Source of the DNA: Bacteroidia bacterium
GTDB lineage: Bacteria > Bacteroidota > Bacteroidia > Chitinophagales > UBA2359
Direction of reading: 5' to 3'
Length of the DNA stretch: 64,000 nucleotides
Assembly (NCBI GenBank): GCA_030427245.1
Contig: JAUHXA010000001.1
Location: forward strand, 1 to 64,000
Shown here: piece after piece, positions 17,839 through 27,042 of the stretch
Layout: each line of letters opens with the position of its first letter
Numbering within the stretch: position 1 is the first letter of the stretch
Made by a program: the position numbers and the translations under genes
Notes under the pieces: model-generated
Seen by the model: the letters and a program-made list of their open reading frames with translations, nothing else
Databases searched by the model: none
What the model was told of the DNA's origin: nothing

Positions 17839-19533
17839 ATGAAGTTCAATGATTTTGAATACCGTCGCCCTGATATGTCAAGCTTCAAGACAGACTTTGA
17901 AACAATGATAGAAAAGTTTAACAAAGCAAGCGAATTGCAGCAGCAAAGCGAAGCAATGCAAGAAATCAATAAATTGCGCTCGTTTTTTGACAGCATGAAC
18001 CAAATTGCATCTATTCGTTATACACAGGACACAACCAACAAACAGTATGTTGCCGAACAACAGTTTTTTGACGAACAGTCACCTATTTTTCAAGAATTGG
18101 AGTCAAAGTTTTACCAAGCCTTGATCGACTCCCAATTCAAGGAAGCTTTGCAGGAAAAATGGGGCAAACAGTTGTTTGACATTGCAGCAGCTAAAGTCAA
18201 AACGATTTCTCCAGAAGTAGTAGAAGATTTGAAACGAGAAAATCATTTGGCAAGTTCTTATACCAAATTATTGGCTTCTGCAAAGGTGCTCTTTGAGGGA
18301 AAAGAACGCAACCTGCAAGAATTGACTCCCTTTGAGCAAAATTTGGACAGAGATCTTCGCAAACGTGCTAGTAATGCAAAGTGGGGTTTCTTTGAAGAAA
18401 ATGGAGATGAAATTGATCGTATTTTTGACGAATTGGTAAAAGTTCGGCATTTGATAGCCACCAAATTGGGGTATGAAAACTATGTGCCTTTGGCTTACAA
18501 TCGTTTGATGCGAACCGACTACGATTCTCAGATGGTGGCAAATTATCGTCAACAAGTGTTGGAAGAGGTTGTGCCTGTGGCGGTTGAATTGCGAGAAAGA
18601 CAAGCCAAACGTTTGGGTTTGGAGAAATTGGCTTATTACGATATTTTGCTAACCTTCAATACAGGCAACCCTACACCCAAGGGCAATTCTGATTGGATTG
18701 TAGAAAATGGGAAGAAAATGTATGCCGACCTGTCGCCTGAAACAAATGAGTTTTTCAATTTTATGTTGGACAATGATTTAATGGACTTGGTGAGTAGAAA
18801 AGGCAAGGCTACAGGAGGTTACTGCAATTACATTAGCAATCAAAAAGCACCTTTTATCTTCTCTAACTTCAATGGTACTTCGGGCGATATCAACGTTTTG
18901 ACTCACGAAGCGGGTCATGCTTTTCAGGTGTATATGAGCCGCAATTATCAAGTGCCAGAATACAACTGGCCGACTTATGAGGCATGTGAAATTCACAGTA
19001 TGAGTATGGAGTTTTTTGCTTGGCCTTGGATGGAGAGTTTTTTCAAGGACGATACCGAAAAATTCAAATTTGAGCATTTGAACGACTCTGTTCTTTTCTT
19101 GCCTTATGGTGTGGCGATTGACGAGTTTCAACACTTTGTGTATGAAAACCCAACAGTCAGTCCAAAGGAACGCAAAACGGCTTGGCGTAATATCGAAAAG
19201 AAATATTTGCCATGGATGGATTACAATGGTAATGAATTTTTGGAGGAAGGAAGTTTTTGGCAAAAACAAGCGCACCTTTTCTTCACCCCATTCTACTACA
19301 TTGACTATACGCTTGCGCAGGTTTGTGCTTTTCAGTTTTGGAAGCGAGCCAATGAAAACCGAGAAGATGCTTTTGCAGACTATGTGAAATTGTGTAAAGC
19401 TGGCGGGAGTCAGTCGTTTTTAAATTTGGTGGACTATGCCAACCTAAATTCTCCTTTCAAGGATGGATGTATCAAAGACGCAATGATGCCGATTAAGGCG
19501 TATTTACAAACGGTAAATGATGCAGTGCTTTAA
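17839..19533 (+). CDS. M3 family oligoendopeptidase
   Basis: 564 residues, the usual size for PepF/oligoendopeptidase-type M3B enzymes. The zinc site is HEAGH at 356-360 with the third ligand Glu384 in YEACEIHSMSMEF. No signal peptide, so it should act on peptides in the cytoplasm. The helical N-terminal region (coiled, about residues 15-130) caps the channel in this family. It stands as a single-gene unit with its own promoter and shares a two-way terminator with the T9SS gene that faces it. Confidence 0.93.
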   Translation: MKFNDFEYRRPDMSSFKTDFETMIEKFNKASELQQQSEAMQEINKLRSFFDSMNQIASIRYTQDTTNKQYVAEQQFFDEQSPIFQELESKFYQALIDSQFKEALQEKWGKQLFDIAAAKVKTISPEVVEDLKRENHLASSYTKLLASAKVLFEGKERNLQELTPFEQNLDRDLRKRASNAKWGFFEENGDEIDRIFDELVKVRHLIATKLGYENYVPLAYNRLMRTDYDSQMVANYRQQVLEEVVPVAVELRERQAKRLGLEKLAYYDILLTFNTGNPTPKGNSDWIVENGKKMYADLSPETNEFFNFMLDNDLMDLVSRKGKATGGYCNYISNQKAPFIFSNFNGTSGDINVLTHEAGHAFQVYMSRNYQVPEYNWPTYEACEIHSMSMEFFAWPWMESFFKDDTEKFKFEHLNDSVLFLPYGVAIDEFQHFVYENPTVSPKERKTAWRNIEKKYLPWMDYNGNEFLEEGSFWQKQAHLFFTPFYYIDYTLAQVCAFQFWKRANENREDAFADYVKLCKAGGSQSFLNLVDYANLNSPFKDGCIKDAMMPIKAYLQTVNDAVL

Positions 19534-19564
19534 TGCTCTAATACCAATCAAATTTAGAAATAGA

Positions 19565-19597
19565 AAACCCCGAATTGAAGATTTCAATTCGGGGTTT
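19565..19597. terminator. Bidirectional terminator between M3 peptidase and T9SS genes
   Basis: AAACCCCGAATTGAA (19565-19579) and TTCAATTCGGGGTTT (19583-19597) form a perfect 15-bp stem with a 3-base loop, followed by CTTTTTATT on the plus side. It lies between two convergent stops. Confidence 0.85.
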
Positions 19598-19676
19598 CTT
19601 TTTATTCGAGAATTGTAAAATGGTGTCATCAAAACAATAATGCAATCAACACCATCTTACAATTTCACAATTCTAT

Positions 19677-22600
19677 CTATTTAGCCAAGAACAACTTGAT
19701 GTGTTGAACATGACCATTAGCAGTTGTCAATTTCGCAATGTACGTTCCAGAAGGCATTGCCTCACCGAATTGTACTTGGTAGTTTTGACCTGCTTCTGCC
19801 ATACCATCAAACAAAGTAGCTACTTTGGCTCCTCTGATGTCAAATACGTCTAAGCTTACTGTTTCTTCCGTACCTACTTGGAAACTGATCATGGTTTCAT
19901 TTGCAAATGGATTTGGTGCTGCAATCAATTGAGAAGTCTCAATGATTTCAGCTTTTCCTCCTCTTCTACCACGTCTTCCATTACGGTTTGGTACATTCAC
20001 AGTCATCGTTTCTGTATTACCTAAACAATCCGTTACTGTAAGTGTATAGTCGCCTGTCATTGAAAGTCCACTTATGTCTTCTGTAGAAGCCGCAAAGCCA
20101 CCAGGACCCGTCCAAGAATAAGTCAATGAACCGCAATCTGTGTTTCCACCTGTGACCGTTACAGCTACAGAACCCGTTCCTGCAGTAGTCGGTACACCTG
20201 CAACAGCATCTAAGGTAATTTGGATTGGCGTGAAACAACCAAGGGTCATAACATAAGTTCCTTGGGATCCACTCCATCCACTTACATAAATGTAATAATC
20301 AGTGCCAGCTGTAGATTCAAAGATCAACTCAGAACTATAGTTTACAAAATTATCAGCAGCACCATCTTCAGCACCATCAAGACAAGCCAATGCTTCGCAA
20401 CCACCAGTGAAGACTTGCAAATTGGTGTCATAATCACCTCCATCATTATCTGTTGATAATTTCACATTCTCTCCTGTTCCTTCAAATACATACCATACGC
20501 CTTCAGCAGGGCTAGAAACACTACCACAATTCAAACCTGGGTTTGTATCACTAAAGTCATTCGTGTTTTCCGATACTACATCACCACAAGAAATTTCCAA
20601 TGCTGTCGCACAAGAATCGCCACATGGAGCGCACAAGCTACCACCACAATCAACACCTGTTTCGTCGCCATTCATGATGCCATCCGTACAAGTTTCGCAG
20701 CTTCCATCATCAACTTCTGCATCAGCATTGTAGTTGTGTGCAGTTTCATCCATACAACCGCTAACAGGAACAGGACAAGGATCACATTTCGTACCACCAC
20801 AGTCAAGACCTGTTTCACTGCCATTTTGGATTCCATCATCACAAGTTTGACAAGGATTGTCAGGATCATCTGTATTCGCTCTTGGACGATAGTTGTGTGC
20901 CGCAGGATCCGTACAGCCAAGAATAATCGTACAGTCTGAACAAGTAGTGGCAGTTTCTCCACATTCTGCTTCACAAATACCATTTCCACATTCACCAAAA
21001 ATACAAGAATCATCTTCTATAGTAGCATCAGGATCGTAGTTACAAGCATCTTCATCAGTACAACCTGCACAAGTGGTATATTCACAACTTTCGTCATTAA
21101 TCGTAGCATCAGGGTTGTAGTTACAAGCCAACTCATCGTCACAACCAAATACATCATTTGCACAATCATCACAGGTCGCCGCAGTCTCTCCACATTCAGG
21201 ATTACAAATACCGTCACCACATTCACCGTCAGAACAACTTCCATCGTCTATAGTAGCGTCAGGATCATAATTACAGGCATCTTCATCGGTACAACCTGCA
21301 CAAGTAGTATATTCACAACTTTCATCATCAATAGTTGCCATTTCATCGTAGTTACAAGCCTCAGGGTCTGTACAGCCTGAATATTCACAACTTTCATCGT
21401 CGTACACAGCCAATTCGTTGTAGTTATCTGCCTCTGGATCTGTACAACCGATACATTCTTCGTTTGTAGTAACTTCTATTATTTGAATATTGTCAAAAGC
21501 AAAGCCATCTCCAGCTTGAAGTGAGCCATCAGAAGTGAAAACAACACTAAAGATTACGCTTGGCTCTCCTGCTAAGAAGTCAATATTGTGGGTGGCAGTA
21601 AGCCATCCATCAACTGCACCTTCTTTCATTGCACTACAATTGGTATCCGTTCCTACACAATCACCAGACCATCCTGGCGCATCTGTCAAGCCAAAAATAT
21701 CATGAGAAGAAATATCTAGATTGTTGTACCAGTTGGTGCCATTTCCAGCACTTGTGCCATCACTTCCTTCTCCCAATTGGGTAAAAGTGTTTCCTCCATC
21801 TGTACTAAAAGATACGGAAGCTCCATCAAAATTAGTTTCGCAATCCCAGTTGACATCAATAGAGAAGGTAGCAGTCTCCATACAACTCATGTCAAAACAA
21901 CCAGAAAAGAAGAAAATAGCTTCACTTTCATTGTATTGTTCATCAATAGGATCAGTGGTGTCATTTGTAAGAGCAAGATCCGAGAACCAAGCCTGTGTTC
22001 CATCAGAAGCACCATTAATATTGGTCTGAACAGGAGGCATACCTAAAGCCATAGTAGAACCATTAGTACTAAAATCCTGAACAGTCCATCCGCCATCACC
22101 CGCTTCAAAACTTTCTACGTATTCGTCATTTTCTCCGTCAATGGGGCCAAATGCATCAAAAGCAGTCACAGTAACACCCGTAACACTGTTATCACCAGGA
22201 TTAGCATCAGTAATTTCTGAAGCAACTGTGAAGTTTACAGAGATATCAATGGTGTACGCTCCTAAAGTTGAAAGGTCAAAAGTAGTTGATACGGGAAAGT
22301 CTATCGTAGCCCCTGGGCCAATCTCAGGCAAAGATTCTACAATAGGCCCAACTGGACCATTAGGTCCATCCGTAATAGAAACAGTTACTTCTGCATCACC
22401 AGCATTTACACCATTACAGCCAGCAGCAACTGCAACGGTTAGAATTTCAGCACTTGTGAAACCACAACCATTATTATCAAAAAATGTACCTACTAAAGAA
22501 ATATCATCATTAAATACACCAGCAGTAAAACTAAACTCATCCTCAAATTCAGCTCCTTCATCAATACAAGTAACACCTGCATTATCAGGTAGGTCTCCAA

Positions 22601-23006
22601 CATCATTATCAGCAGGGCTAAACGCTGCTACATAGATACATCCATCAAAGTCACCATTTTCATTACCAAGAATTTCAACAGTCTGTCCATTCCATCCGTC
22701 ACCAAATGTGTCAAAAGCTTGAAATGTATAAGATTCACCAGCCACCAAACAAACGGATGTTACATCAATAATATCAGCATCCTCTTCATATCCCATACAA
22801 TCAAGGCTCGCAACAGTTGTACCTTCAGAATTTATTAAAACCCATCCAGTTTCTTCTTCAAAACTTCCTGTAGTAGTGTCTATAATAATATCAACACCTG
22901 TTTCACCAGGCCCACATTGAGCGAACAAGCTTTGTTCGGAACAACACATGAACGCCGCTATCAATGCGAATAGCAGCTTCCATTTTTTAGTAATTAATTT
23001 AGTCAT
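19677..23006 (-). CDS. Large secreted Cys-rich repeat protein with T9SS sorting domain
   Basis: 1109 residues, very acidic. Order: signal peptide (to about residue 29, ending SLFAQ); a CARDB-like region; a MAM/jelly-roll-like region (about 290-510) with EVTTNEECIG at its end; a Cys-rich block (about 515-795) with repeated CTDPEACNYD..ATIDDxSC units interleaved with CGxGIC..ECGETA..C units and DCGGxxCxPC units; a PPC-like domain (about 795-920, EGVWYVFEGTG); a SprB-like domain (SYSWTGPGG-type); and a type A T9SS sorting domain (PNPFANET, PSGTYIAKLTT). It should be exported to the cell surface by T9SS, perhaps in adhesion. Function of the Cys units is unknown. Confidence 0.9.
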   Translation of the reverse strand: MTKLITKKWKLLFALIAAFMCCSEQSLFAQCGPGETGVDIIIDTTTGSFEEETGWVLINSEGTTVASLDCMGYEEDADIIDVTSVCLVAGESYTFQAFDTFGDGWNGQTVEILGNENGDFDGCIYVAAFSPADNDVGDLPDNAGVTCIDEGAEFEDEFSFTAGVFNDDISLVGTFFDNNGCGFTSAEILTVAVAAGCNGVNAGDAEVTVSITDGPNGPVGPIVESLPEIGPGATIDFPVSTTFDLSTLGAYTIDISVNFTVASEITDANPGDNSVTGVTVTAFDAFGPIDGENDEYVESFEAGDGGWTVQDFSTNGSTMALGMPPVQTNINGASDGTQAWFSDLALTNDTTDPIDEQYNESEAIFFFSGCFDMSCMETATFSIDVNWDCETNFDGASVSFSTDGGNTFTQLGEGSDGTSAGNGTNWYNNLDISSHDIFGLTDAPGWSGDCVGTDTNCSAMKEGAVDGWLTATHNIDFLAGEPSVIFSVVFTSDGSLQAGDGFAFDNIQIIEVTTNEECIGCTDPEADNYNELAVYDDESCEYSGCTDPEACNYDEMATIDDESCEYTTCAGCTDEDACNYDPDATIDDGSCSDGECGDGICNPECGETAATCDDCANDVFGCDDELACNYNPDATINDESCEYTTCAGCTDEDACNYDPDATIEDDSCIFGECGNGICEAECGETATTCSDCTIILGCTDPAAHNYRPRANTDDPDNPCQTCDDGIQNGSETGLDCGGTKCDPCPVPVSGCMDETAHNYNADAEVDDGSCETCTDGIMNGDETGVDCGGSLCAPCGDSCATALEISCGDVVSENTNDFSDTNPGLNCGSVSSPAEGVWYVFEGTGENVKLSTDNDGGDYDTNLQVFTGGCEALACLDGAEDGAADNFVNYSSELIFESTAGTDYYIYVSGWSGSQGTYVMTLGCFTPIQITLDAVAGVPTTAGTGSVAVTVTGGNTDCGSLTYSWTGPGGFAASTEDISGLSMTGDYTLTVTDCLGNTETMTVNVPNRNGRRGRRGGKAEIIETSQLIAAPNPFANETMISFQVGTEETVSLDVFDIRGAKVATLFDGMAEAGQNYQVQFGEAMPSGTYIAKLTTANGHVQHIKLFLAK
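20620..21460 (-). repeat. Tandem Cys-rich repeat block inside the T9SS gene
   Basis: DNA-level near-repeats are visible: the block coding CTDEDACNYDPDATI occurs twice almost unchanged (around 21010-21060 and 21250-21300), together with the preceding CEYTTCAG and the following GECG..GIC unit. Such in-frame near-identity points to recent internal duplication and possible copy-number variation. Confidence 0.75.
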
Positions 23007-23294
23007 AATAAATCATTTTAATTTAAAAAAAGTTAAATATCAAATGTTGATTGAATGTTTATTGATTTTTGGAAAAAAATACTTACTTCTTAAAATAGCC
23101 TTCAATATAGGATTTTTTATGAAAAGTTGCATAATTTTTCAGTTTTAATATTCATTTTTTTTTTAGAAACATTTTCAACTGAATTGGAAAATAAAATTAA
23201 CAAACTTGCTTCTCTACTAAGTTGGTCTTTTTTTTGACACAAAATAGACACTGGCATTGGGTTTGTGAATAGATTTATATAAAAAAAAATCCCA

Positions 23295-24317
23295 ATGAAA
23301 CCTTGTTTCTTTTTTGCTGTCTTTCTCTGTTTATGTGGTGATTACGTAATTGCACAAAGTCAAAATAAGCGATATGTATTGTTGGAAGAGTTTTCCAACA
23401 CCTATTGCCCGCCTTGCATTTTCCGACATCCTACCTTCAATGAAAACATCTTAGCAGATTACGAAGATGTTGAAGTTCTTCACGTTTCCTATCATGTAGG
23501 CTCACCCATTCCTGATGATATATTTTACCAAGCCAACATTGAAGAAGTGGAAGAACGAGCAAATTATTATCAAATACAAGGAACTCCTACCCTTCATGTA
23601 TTGGGTAACTTTTCGCCCTCAGGCCCCTCTCCTGATTATGATATCCTTCCTATTACTACGCTTCAAGAATACACAGGCAGTATCAGCCCATTGAAGATTG
23701 TAGTAGAGGAAACAACAAAAGAAAACAACCAACGCAGTGTGCATATTGAAGTCCAAACAGTAAACCAATTCATTCCAAGCAATCTTTTTCGATTGAGAGT
23801 AGTTATTGTTGAAAAAGTAGTAGAATACGAACCTCCCTTTGAAGGAATGGAAAACCGATTACACAATATTTTTCGACAAACTTTGGGAGGATGGGAAGGA
23901 GAAATTTTTAATCCTGCAAAAGTAGGGGAATCGGTTAGTTACCATTATACTTACTCTATTGATGAAAGCTGGCAAAGCGACCAAATTTATGTGCTTGCTT
24001 TTGTGCAAGACGACCAAAACCAAAGTATCCTCAATGCAGGTTCGAGTTGGCAAAATGAAACCGTTGATATTGAGACTAATATTTTGAAGCAAGTACCTCG
24101 CTTGTATCCAAATCCCAGCAGAGATGTGATCTTTTTTAATACCGACAAAAAACTGCAATCTGCTCACGTTTTTGATATGCAAGGACAATTGCTTCAAGAA
24201 ACATTTTTCACCTCCTCAGATTCGTCAATGGATATTAGAAATTTACCCAAAGGTGTTTATTTTGTTTCGCTTCAAGAGGAGGGTAGGATTTTTGTGGAAA
24301 AATTAGTGAAATGGTAA
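23295..24317 (+). CDS. Omp28-like / thioredoxin-fold secreted protein with T9SS sorting domain
   Basis: 340 residues. Signal peptide to about residue 20 (VIAQ). Next comes LLEEFSNTYCPPCIFRHP, a CxxC motif in a thioredoxin-like setting as seen in Omp28-related Bacteroidota proteins, then YYQIQGTPTLHVLG, equivalent to the cis-Pro loop region. A beta-rich middle domain follows, and the C-terminus (about 265-340) is a type A T9SS sorting domain: LYPNPSRD ... NLPKGVYFVSL. The role may be redox or adhesion at the cell surface. Divergent from the large T9SS gene with a 288-bp gap. Confidence 0.85.
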   Translation: MKPCFFFAVFLCLCGDYVIAQSQNKRYVLLEEFSNTYCPPCIFRHPTFNENILADYEDVEVLHVSYHVGSPIPDDIFYQANIEEVEERANYYQIQGTPTLHVLGNFSPSGPSPDYDILPITTLQEYTGSISPLKIVVEETTKENNQRSVHIEVQTVNQFIPSNLFRLRVVIVEKVVEYEPPFEGMENRLHNIFRQTLGGWEGEIFNPAKVGESVSYHYTYSIDESWQSDQIYVLAFVQDDQNQSILNAGSSWQNETVDIETNILKQVPRLYPNPSRDVIFFNTDKKLQSAHVFDMQGQLLQETFFTSSDSSMDIRNLPKGVYFVSLQEEGRIFVEKLVKW

Positions 24318-24571
24318 AAAAGCAGGATGAGAGAAATAATGTTAAGAAAAAATTAAATATTTGACAAAAACAAGTTTTTTTTTGCAATCTAACAGACAAA
24401 TTAATACCTCAATGCACTTTTTTTTATTTTTCTGATAGAAATGTGACCTATAATCTAATTATTCGTCTTAAATTTGAGTTGAGTGTAGTGATTTAAAGAT
24501 TTTTGAGGGTAGGTCATTAGCTTTTTTAAGCTTGTCCTACCTTTTTTTTTGCTCATTTTTGAAGTAAGTAA

Positions 24572-24668
24572 TAAGAAAAAAATAACTTGAACACCTTAAT
24601 TCCCCTTTTGAAAGGGGGTGGGGTATGTTAGCTGAAAAATCGTTCAGGTTACTTTTTTACCGTTACTA
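24572..24668. repeat. Foldback dispersed repeat, copy A
   Basis: An inverted repeat: AAAAAAATAACTTGAAC on the left against GTTCAGGTTACTTTTTTAC on the right. The core is TTCCCCTTTTGAAAGGGG then GTGGGGTATGTTAGC. A related copy, opposite in orientation, lies at 37858-37973. The right arm reaches into the last codons and TAA of the minus gene at 24649. On the minus strand the second arm ends in TTATTTTTTTC, so it can serve as that gene's terminator. The rest of the 331-bp gap (24318-24571) holds only AT-rich DNA without a gene. Confidence 0.7.
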
Positions 24669-25422
24669 ACTCCGCAAAAATATCCTTCCCGTCTGTCAAT
24701 TCCATCAAAGTCGTTTTACCTTCCAAATTACTTATTTCAATATCCAAAGGACCGAGTTTGTGATAACTTGCAATTTTTGCGCCTGTTGAAGTAGTTTTCC
24801 AATTTTCCCAAGATGCCTCTGCTCCTCCAATCGGAATAATTTTTACCCACATTTTGTAGCTTTTCGGCAAACCATTTTCGTCCAATATCCACAAATAAGA
24901 ATCTCCAGGTGTGACACCTCCCGAACTATAGGTAATCATGAGTCCATCCGAACCATCTTCGAGTTTTACGATACTGCGAGTCGTACCCCCATCGAATACC
25001 TTTGCAGGAGCATTGAGCCAAAAAGAATCATTTGCCCAATATTCCCATGCCTGTTGCACCAGTTTATCATTTTCGGTTTTATCTACAATCGCCTCTCCAC
25101 CTTTGTAGGCAATGCCCTTTACTTCGTGCAAATTGATTAGTACTCTATAATCCTCCCATCTGACTTCTGTAAAATGCCGTTTTTTGTCCCATACATAATC
25201 GTGCCTTCCTGCAAAATTCCAAGTCACTGCTCCTGTGCTGTCCCAAGCTGTTTTGTTGATAGCCGCCAATACTTTCTGTGCCAATGCCTCTGCTTCTGGA
25301 CCTGTTTTTCCTTTAGGAAGGGGTTCGCTTTTGAGCCAGATAAATAAGAAAACGGCAGCGATTAAAACGCCCAAGAAAAGGCCAATTCGTTTGAGCCATT
25401 TAATTTTTTTGGTGGAAGCCAT
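24649..25422 (-). CDS. Hypothetical membrane-anchored protein (DUF6503-like?)
   Basis: 257 residues. A basic start and one membrane segment (about residues 12-30) anchor a periplasmic body. Features are TWNFAGRHDYVWDKKRHF near the start, a central YWANDSFWLNAPAKVFDGGT and later YLWILDENGLPKSYKMWVK. The FxNDxFWL..P block recalls the DUF6503 family of Bacteroidota envelope proteins, but I cannot confirm this. A lipid or lipoprotein-related role is only a guess. It diverges from accA, and its stop codon lies in foldback repeat A. Confidence 0.62.
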   Translation of the reverse strand: MASTKKIKWLKRIGLFLGVLIAAVFLFIWLKSEPLPKGKTGPEAEALAQKVLAAINKTAWDSTGAVTWNFAGRHDYVWDKKRHFTEVRWEDYRVLINLHEVKGIAYKGGEAIVDKTENDKLVQQAWEYWANDSFWLNAPAKVFDGGTTRSIVKLEDGSDGLMITYSSGGVTPGDSYLWILDENGLPKSYKMWVKIIPIGGAEASWENWKTTSTGAKIASYHKLGPLDIEISNLEGKTTLMELTDGKDIFAELVTVKK

Positions 25423-25476
25423 TCTATTTTTGTTTAAAGTTTGATTTATACGAATGGTAAAATAAGTAAAAAACCC

Positions 25477-25484
25477 TAACTTTG
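25477..25484 (+). promoter_or_regulatory. accA: Candidate -7 element for accA
   Basis: TAACTTTG fits TAnnTTTG and is 16 bases before the accA start. No good -33 box was found at the usual spacing. Confidence 0.4.
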
Positions 25485-25500
25485 ATAAAAAAATACCGCT

Positions 25501-26457
25501 ATGATATTTTTAGATTTTGAAGCTCCTGTAGCCAGCCTGTACGAAAGACTGCAAAAAGTAAAAGAAATCTCTCAAACCGAAAAGGTGGATTTGCAGAGTG
25601 CTATTGCTGACTTGGAGAAAAAAATTGAAGCTGCTAAACATAAGGTTTACAAAAATTTAAGTCCTTGGCAGCGGGTTCAGCTTTCTCGCCATCCCGAACG
25701 TCCTTACACACTTTTTTATTTGAAAAACATGTGTGAGAACTTTACCGAGTTGTATGGGGACAGACTGTTTGGTGATGACAAAGCGATTGTCGGGGGATTC
25801 GGCAATTTGGACGGTCAGACAGTGATGTTTATTGGACATCAGAAAGGAAAGGACACCAAAAGTCGCCAGTATCGGAATTTTGGTATGGCCAATCCAGAAG
25901 GCTATCGTAAGGCACTTCGACTCATGAAAATGGCCGAAAAATTTGATAAGCCTATTGTTTGTTTTATGGATACTCCCGGTGCCTATCCTGGCATTGAAGC
26001 AGAAGAACGTGGGCAAGCGGAAGCTATTGCTCGTAATATGTACGAAATGGCACAGCTGAAGGTGCCGATTATTTGCATTGTAATTGGAGAAGGCGCATCA
26101 GGTGGAGCGATTGGTATTGGACTCGGTGATAGAATTGCTATGCTCGAAAACACTTGGTATTCAGTGATTTCTCCTGAGTCATGTTCTTCTATACTGTGGC
26201 GAAGTTGGGACCACAAAGAAAAAGCTGCGGATCAACTCAAATTGACCGCAACGGATATGAAGGAATTGGGTTTGATAGATGAAATTATTCCCGAACCTTT
26301 GGGTGGTGCACACAATGACCCAATTATCACTGTAAAAACGGTAAAAAGTTACATCAAACAACAATTGGCGTATCTGATGCCTATCGAACCAAAAGTACTA
26401 GTGAAGAAGCGCATCCGAAAGTTTGGAGCTATGGGAAAAGTAGAGATTGTAAATTAA
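25501..26457 (+). CDS. accA: Acetyl-CoA carboxylase, carboxyltransferase subunit alpha
   Basis: 318 residues, the normal length. It transfers the carboxyl group from biotin to acetyl-CoA to make malonyl-CoA, the first step of fatty-acid synthesis, together with AccD, which is not in the window. Seen are the N-terminal coiled segment, [13 protein letters not shown], the [11 protein letters not shown] strand, the [18 protein letters not shown] motif and the [12 protein letters not shown] oxyanion region. It leads a plus-strand run with DUF6913 and dapA 54 bp further on. Confidence 0.97.
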   Translation: MIFLDFEAPVASLYERLQKVKEISQTEKVDLQSAIADLEKKIEAAKHKVYKNLSPWQRVQLSRHPERPYTLFYLKNMCENFTELYGDRLFGDDKAIVGGFGNLDGQTVMFIGHQKGKDTKSRQYRNFGMANPEGYRKALRLMKMAEKFDKPIVCFMDTPGAYPGIEAEERGQAEAIARNMYEMAQLKVPIICIVIGEGASGGAIGIGLGDRIAMLENTWYSVISPESCSSILWRSWDHKEKAADQLKLTATDMKELGLIDEIIPEPLGGAHNDPIITVKTVKSYIKQQLAYLMPIEPKVLVKKRIRKFGAMGKVEIVN

Positions 26458-26511
26458 TGTTGGAATACAAGTATTCTTATTGAAATAAACAATTAACCAT
26501 TTTCAAACTCC

Positions 26512-27042
26512 ATGCTCAATAAACTACAAAAATTCTTTTATTTTTATCACCTCAAAAGTCGCTTAAAGAAACATGGGGTGCGACATCAGGTGGTCAACTT
26601 TCAAAAAGCGAAATATGTAGGTGTCGTATTTGACGGAACAGATGAGTATGATGTAACAACGGTACTCAATTATGTGCATAAGTTGAAAAAACGAAATCTA
26701 AAAGTAAATATGTTGGGATTTGTAGATGCTAAGACGATGACCGAAAATATGAGTTATATGGCTTTTTCACGCAAAGAAGTCAACTGGTATCACAAACCCA
26801 GCCACCACATGCCATTGGAGTTTACAGGCAAAGAGTTTGACATTCTTATCAATGCACATACCTCTGAATCTGCTCCATTGGAGTATATTGCCACTTTTTC
26901 AAATGCAAAATTTAGGGTCGGACCTTACTTAGAGGACGACAAGACTTACTGTTTTGATTTTATGATTCGCACCAAAAGCGATGATTTAGCAGATTTTTTA
27001 GAAGAAGTCGATCATTATTTAGAAATTCTTGACCGTTTATGA
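26512..27042 (+). CDS. DUF6913-type protein
   Basis: 176 residues, soluble, without signal peptide. It has the pattern of the Bacteroidota DUF6913 group: LKSRLKKHGVRHQVVNF at the start, YVGVVFDGTDEYDV, NWYHKPSHH and a FDILINAHTSES strand. It overlaps dapA by four bases (ATGA), which shows translational coupling and suggests a link to lysine or peptidoglycan metabolism, though the function is unknown. Confidence 0.75.
   Translation: MLNKLQKFFYFYHLKSRLKKHGVRHQVVNFQKAKYVGVVFDGTDEYDVTTVLNYVHKLKKRNLKVNMLGFVDAKTMTENMSYMAFSRKEVNWYHKPSHHMPLEFTGKEFDILINAHTSESAPLEYIATFSNAKFRVGPYLEDDKTYCFDFMIRTKSDDLADFLEEVDHYLEILDRL

Noticed and set aside
20620-21460. Regularly spaced repeats resembling a CRISPR array
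   Set aside because: The repeats are in frame, coding, imperfect and longer than CRISPR repeats; they belong to the Cys-rich protein, and no cas gene is nearby.
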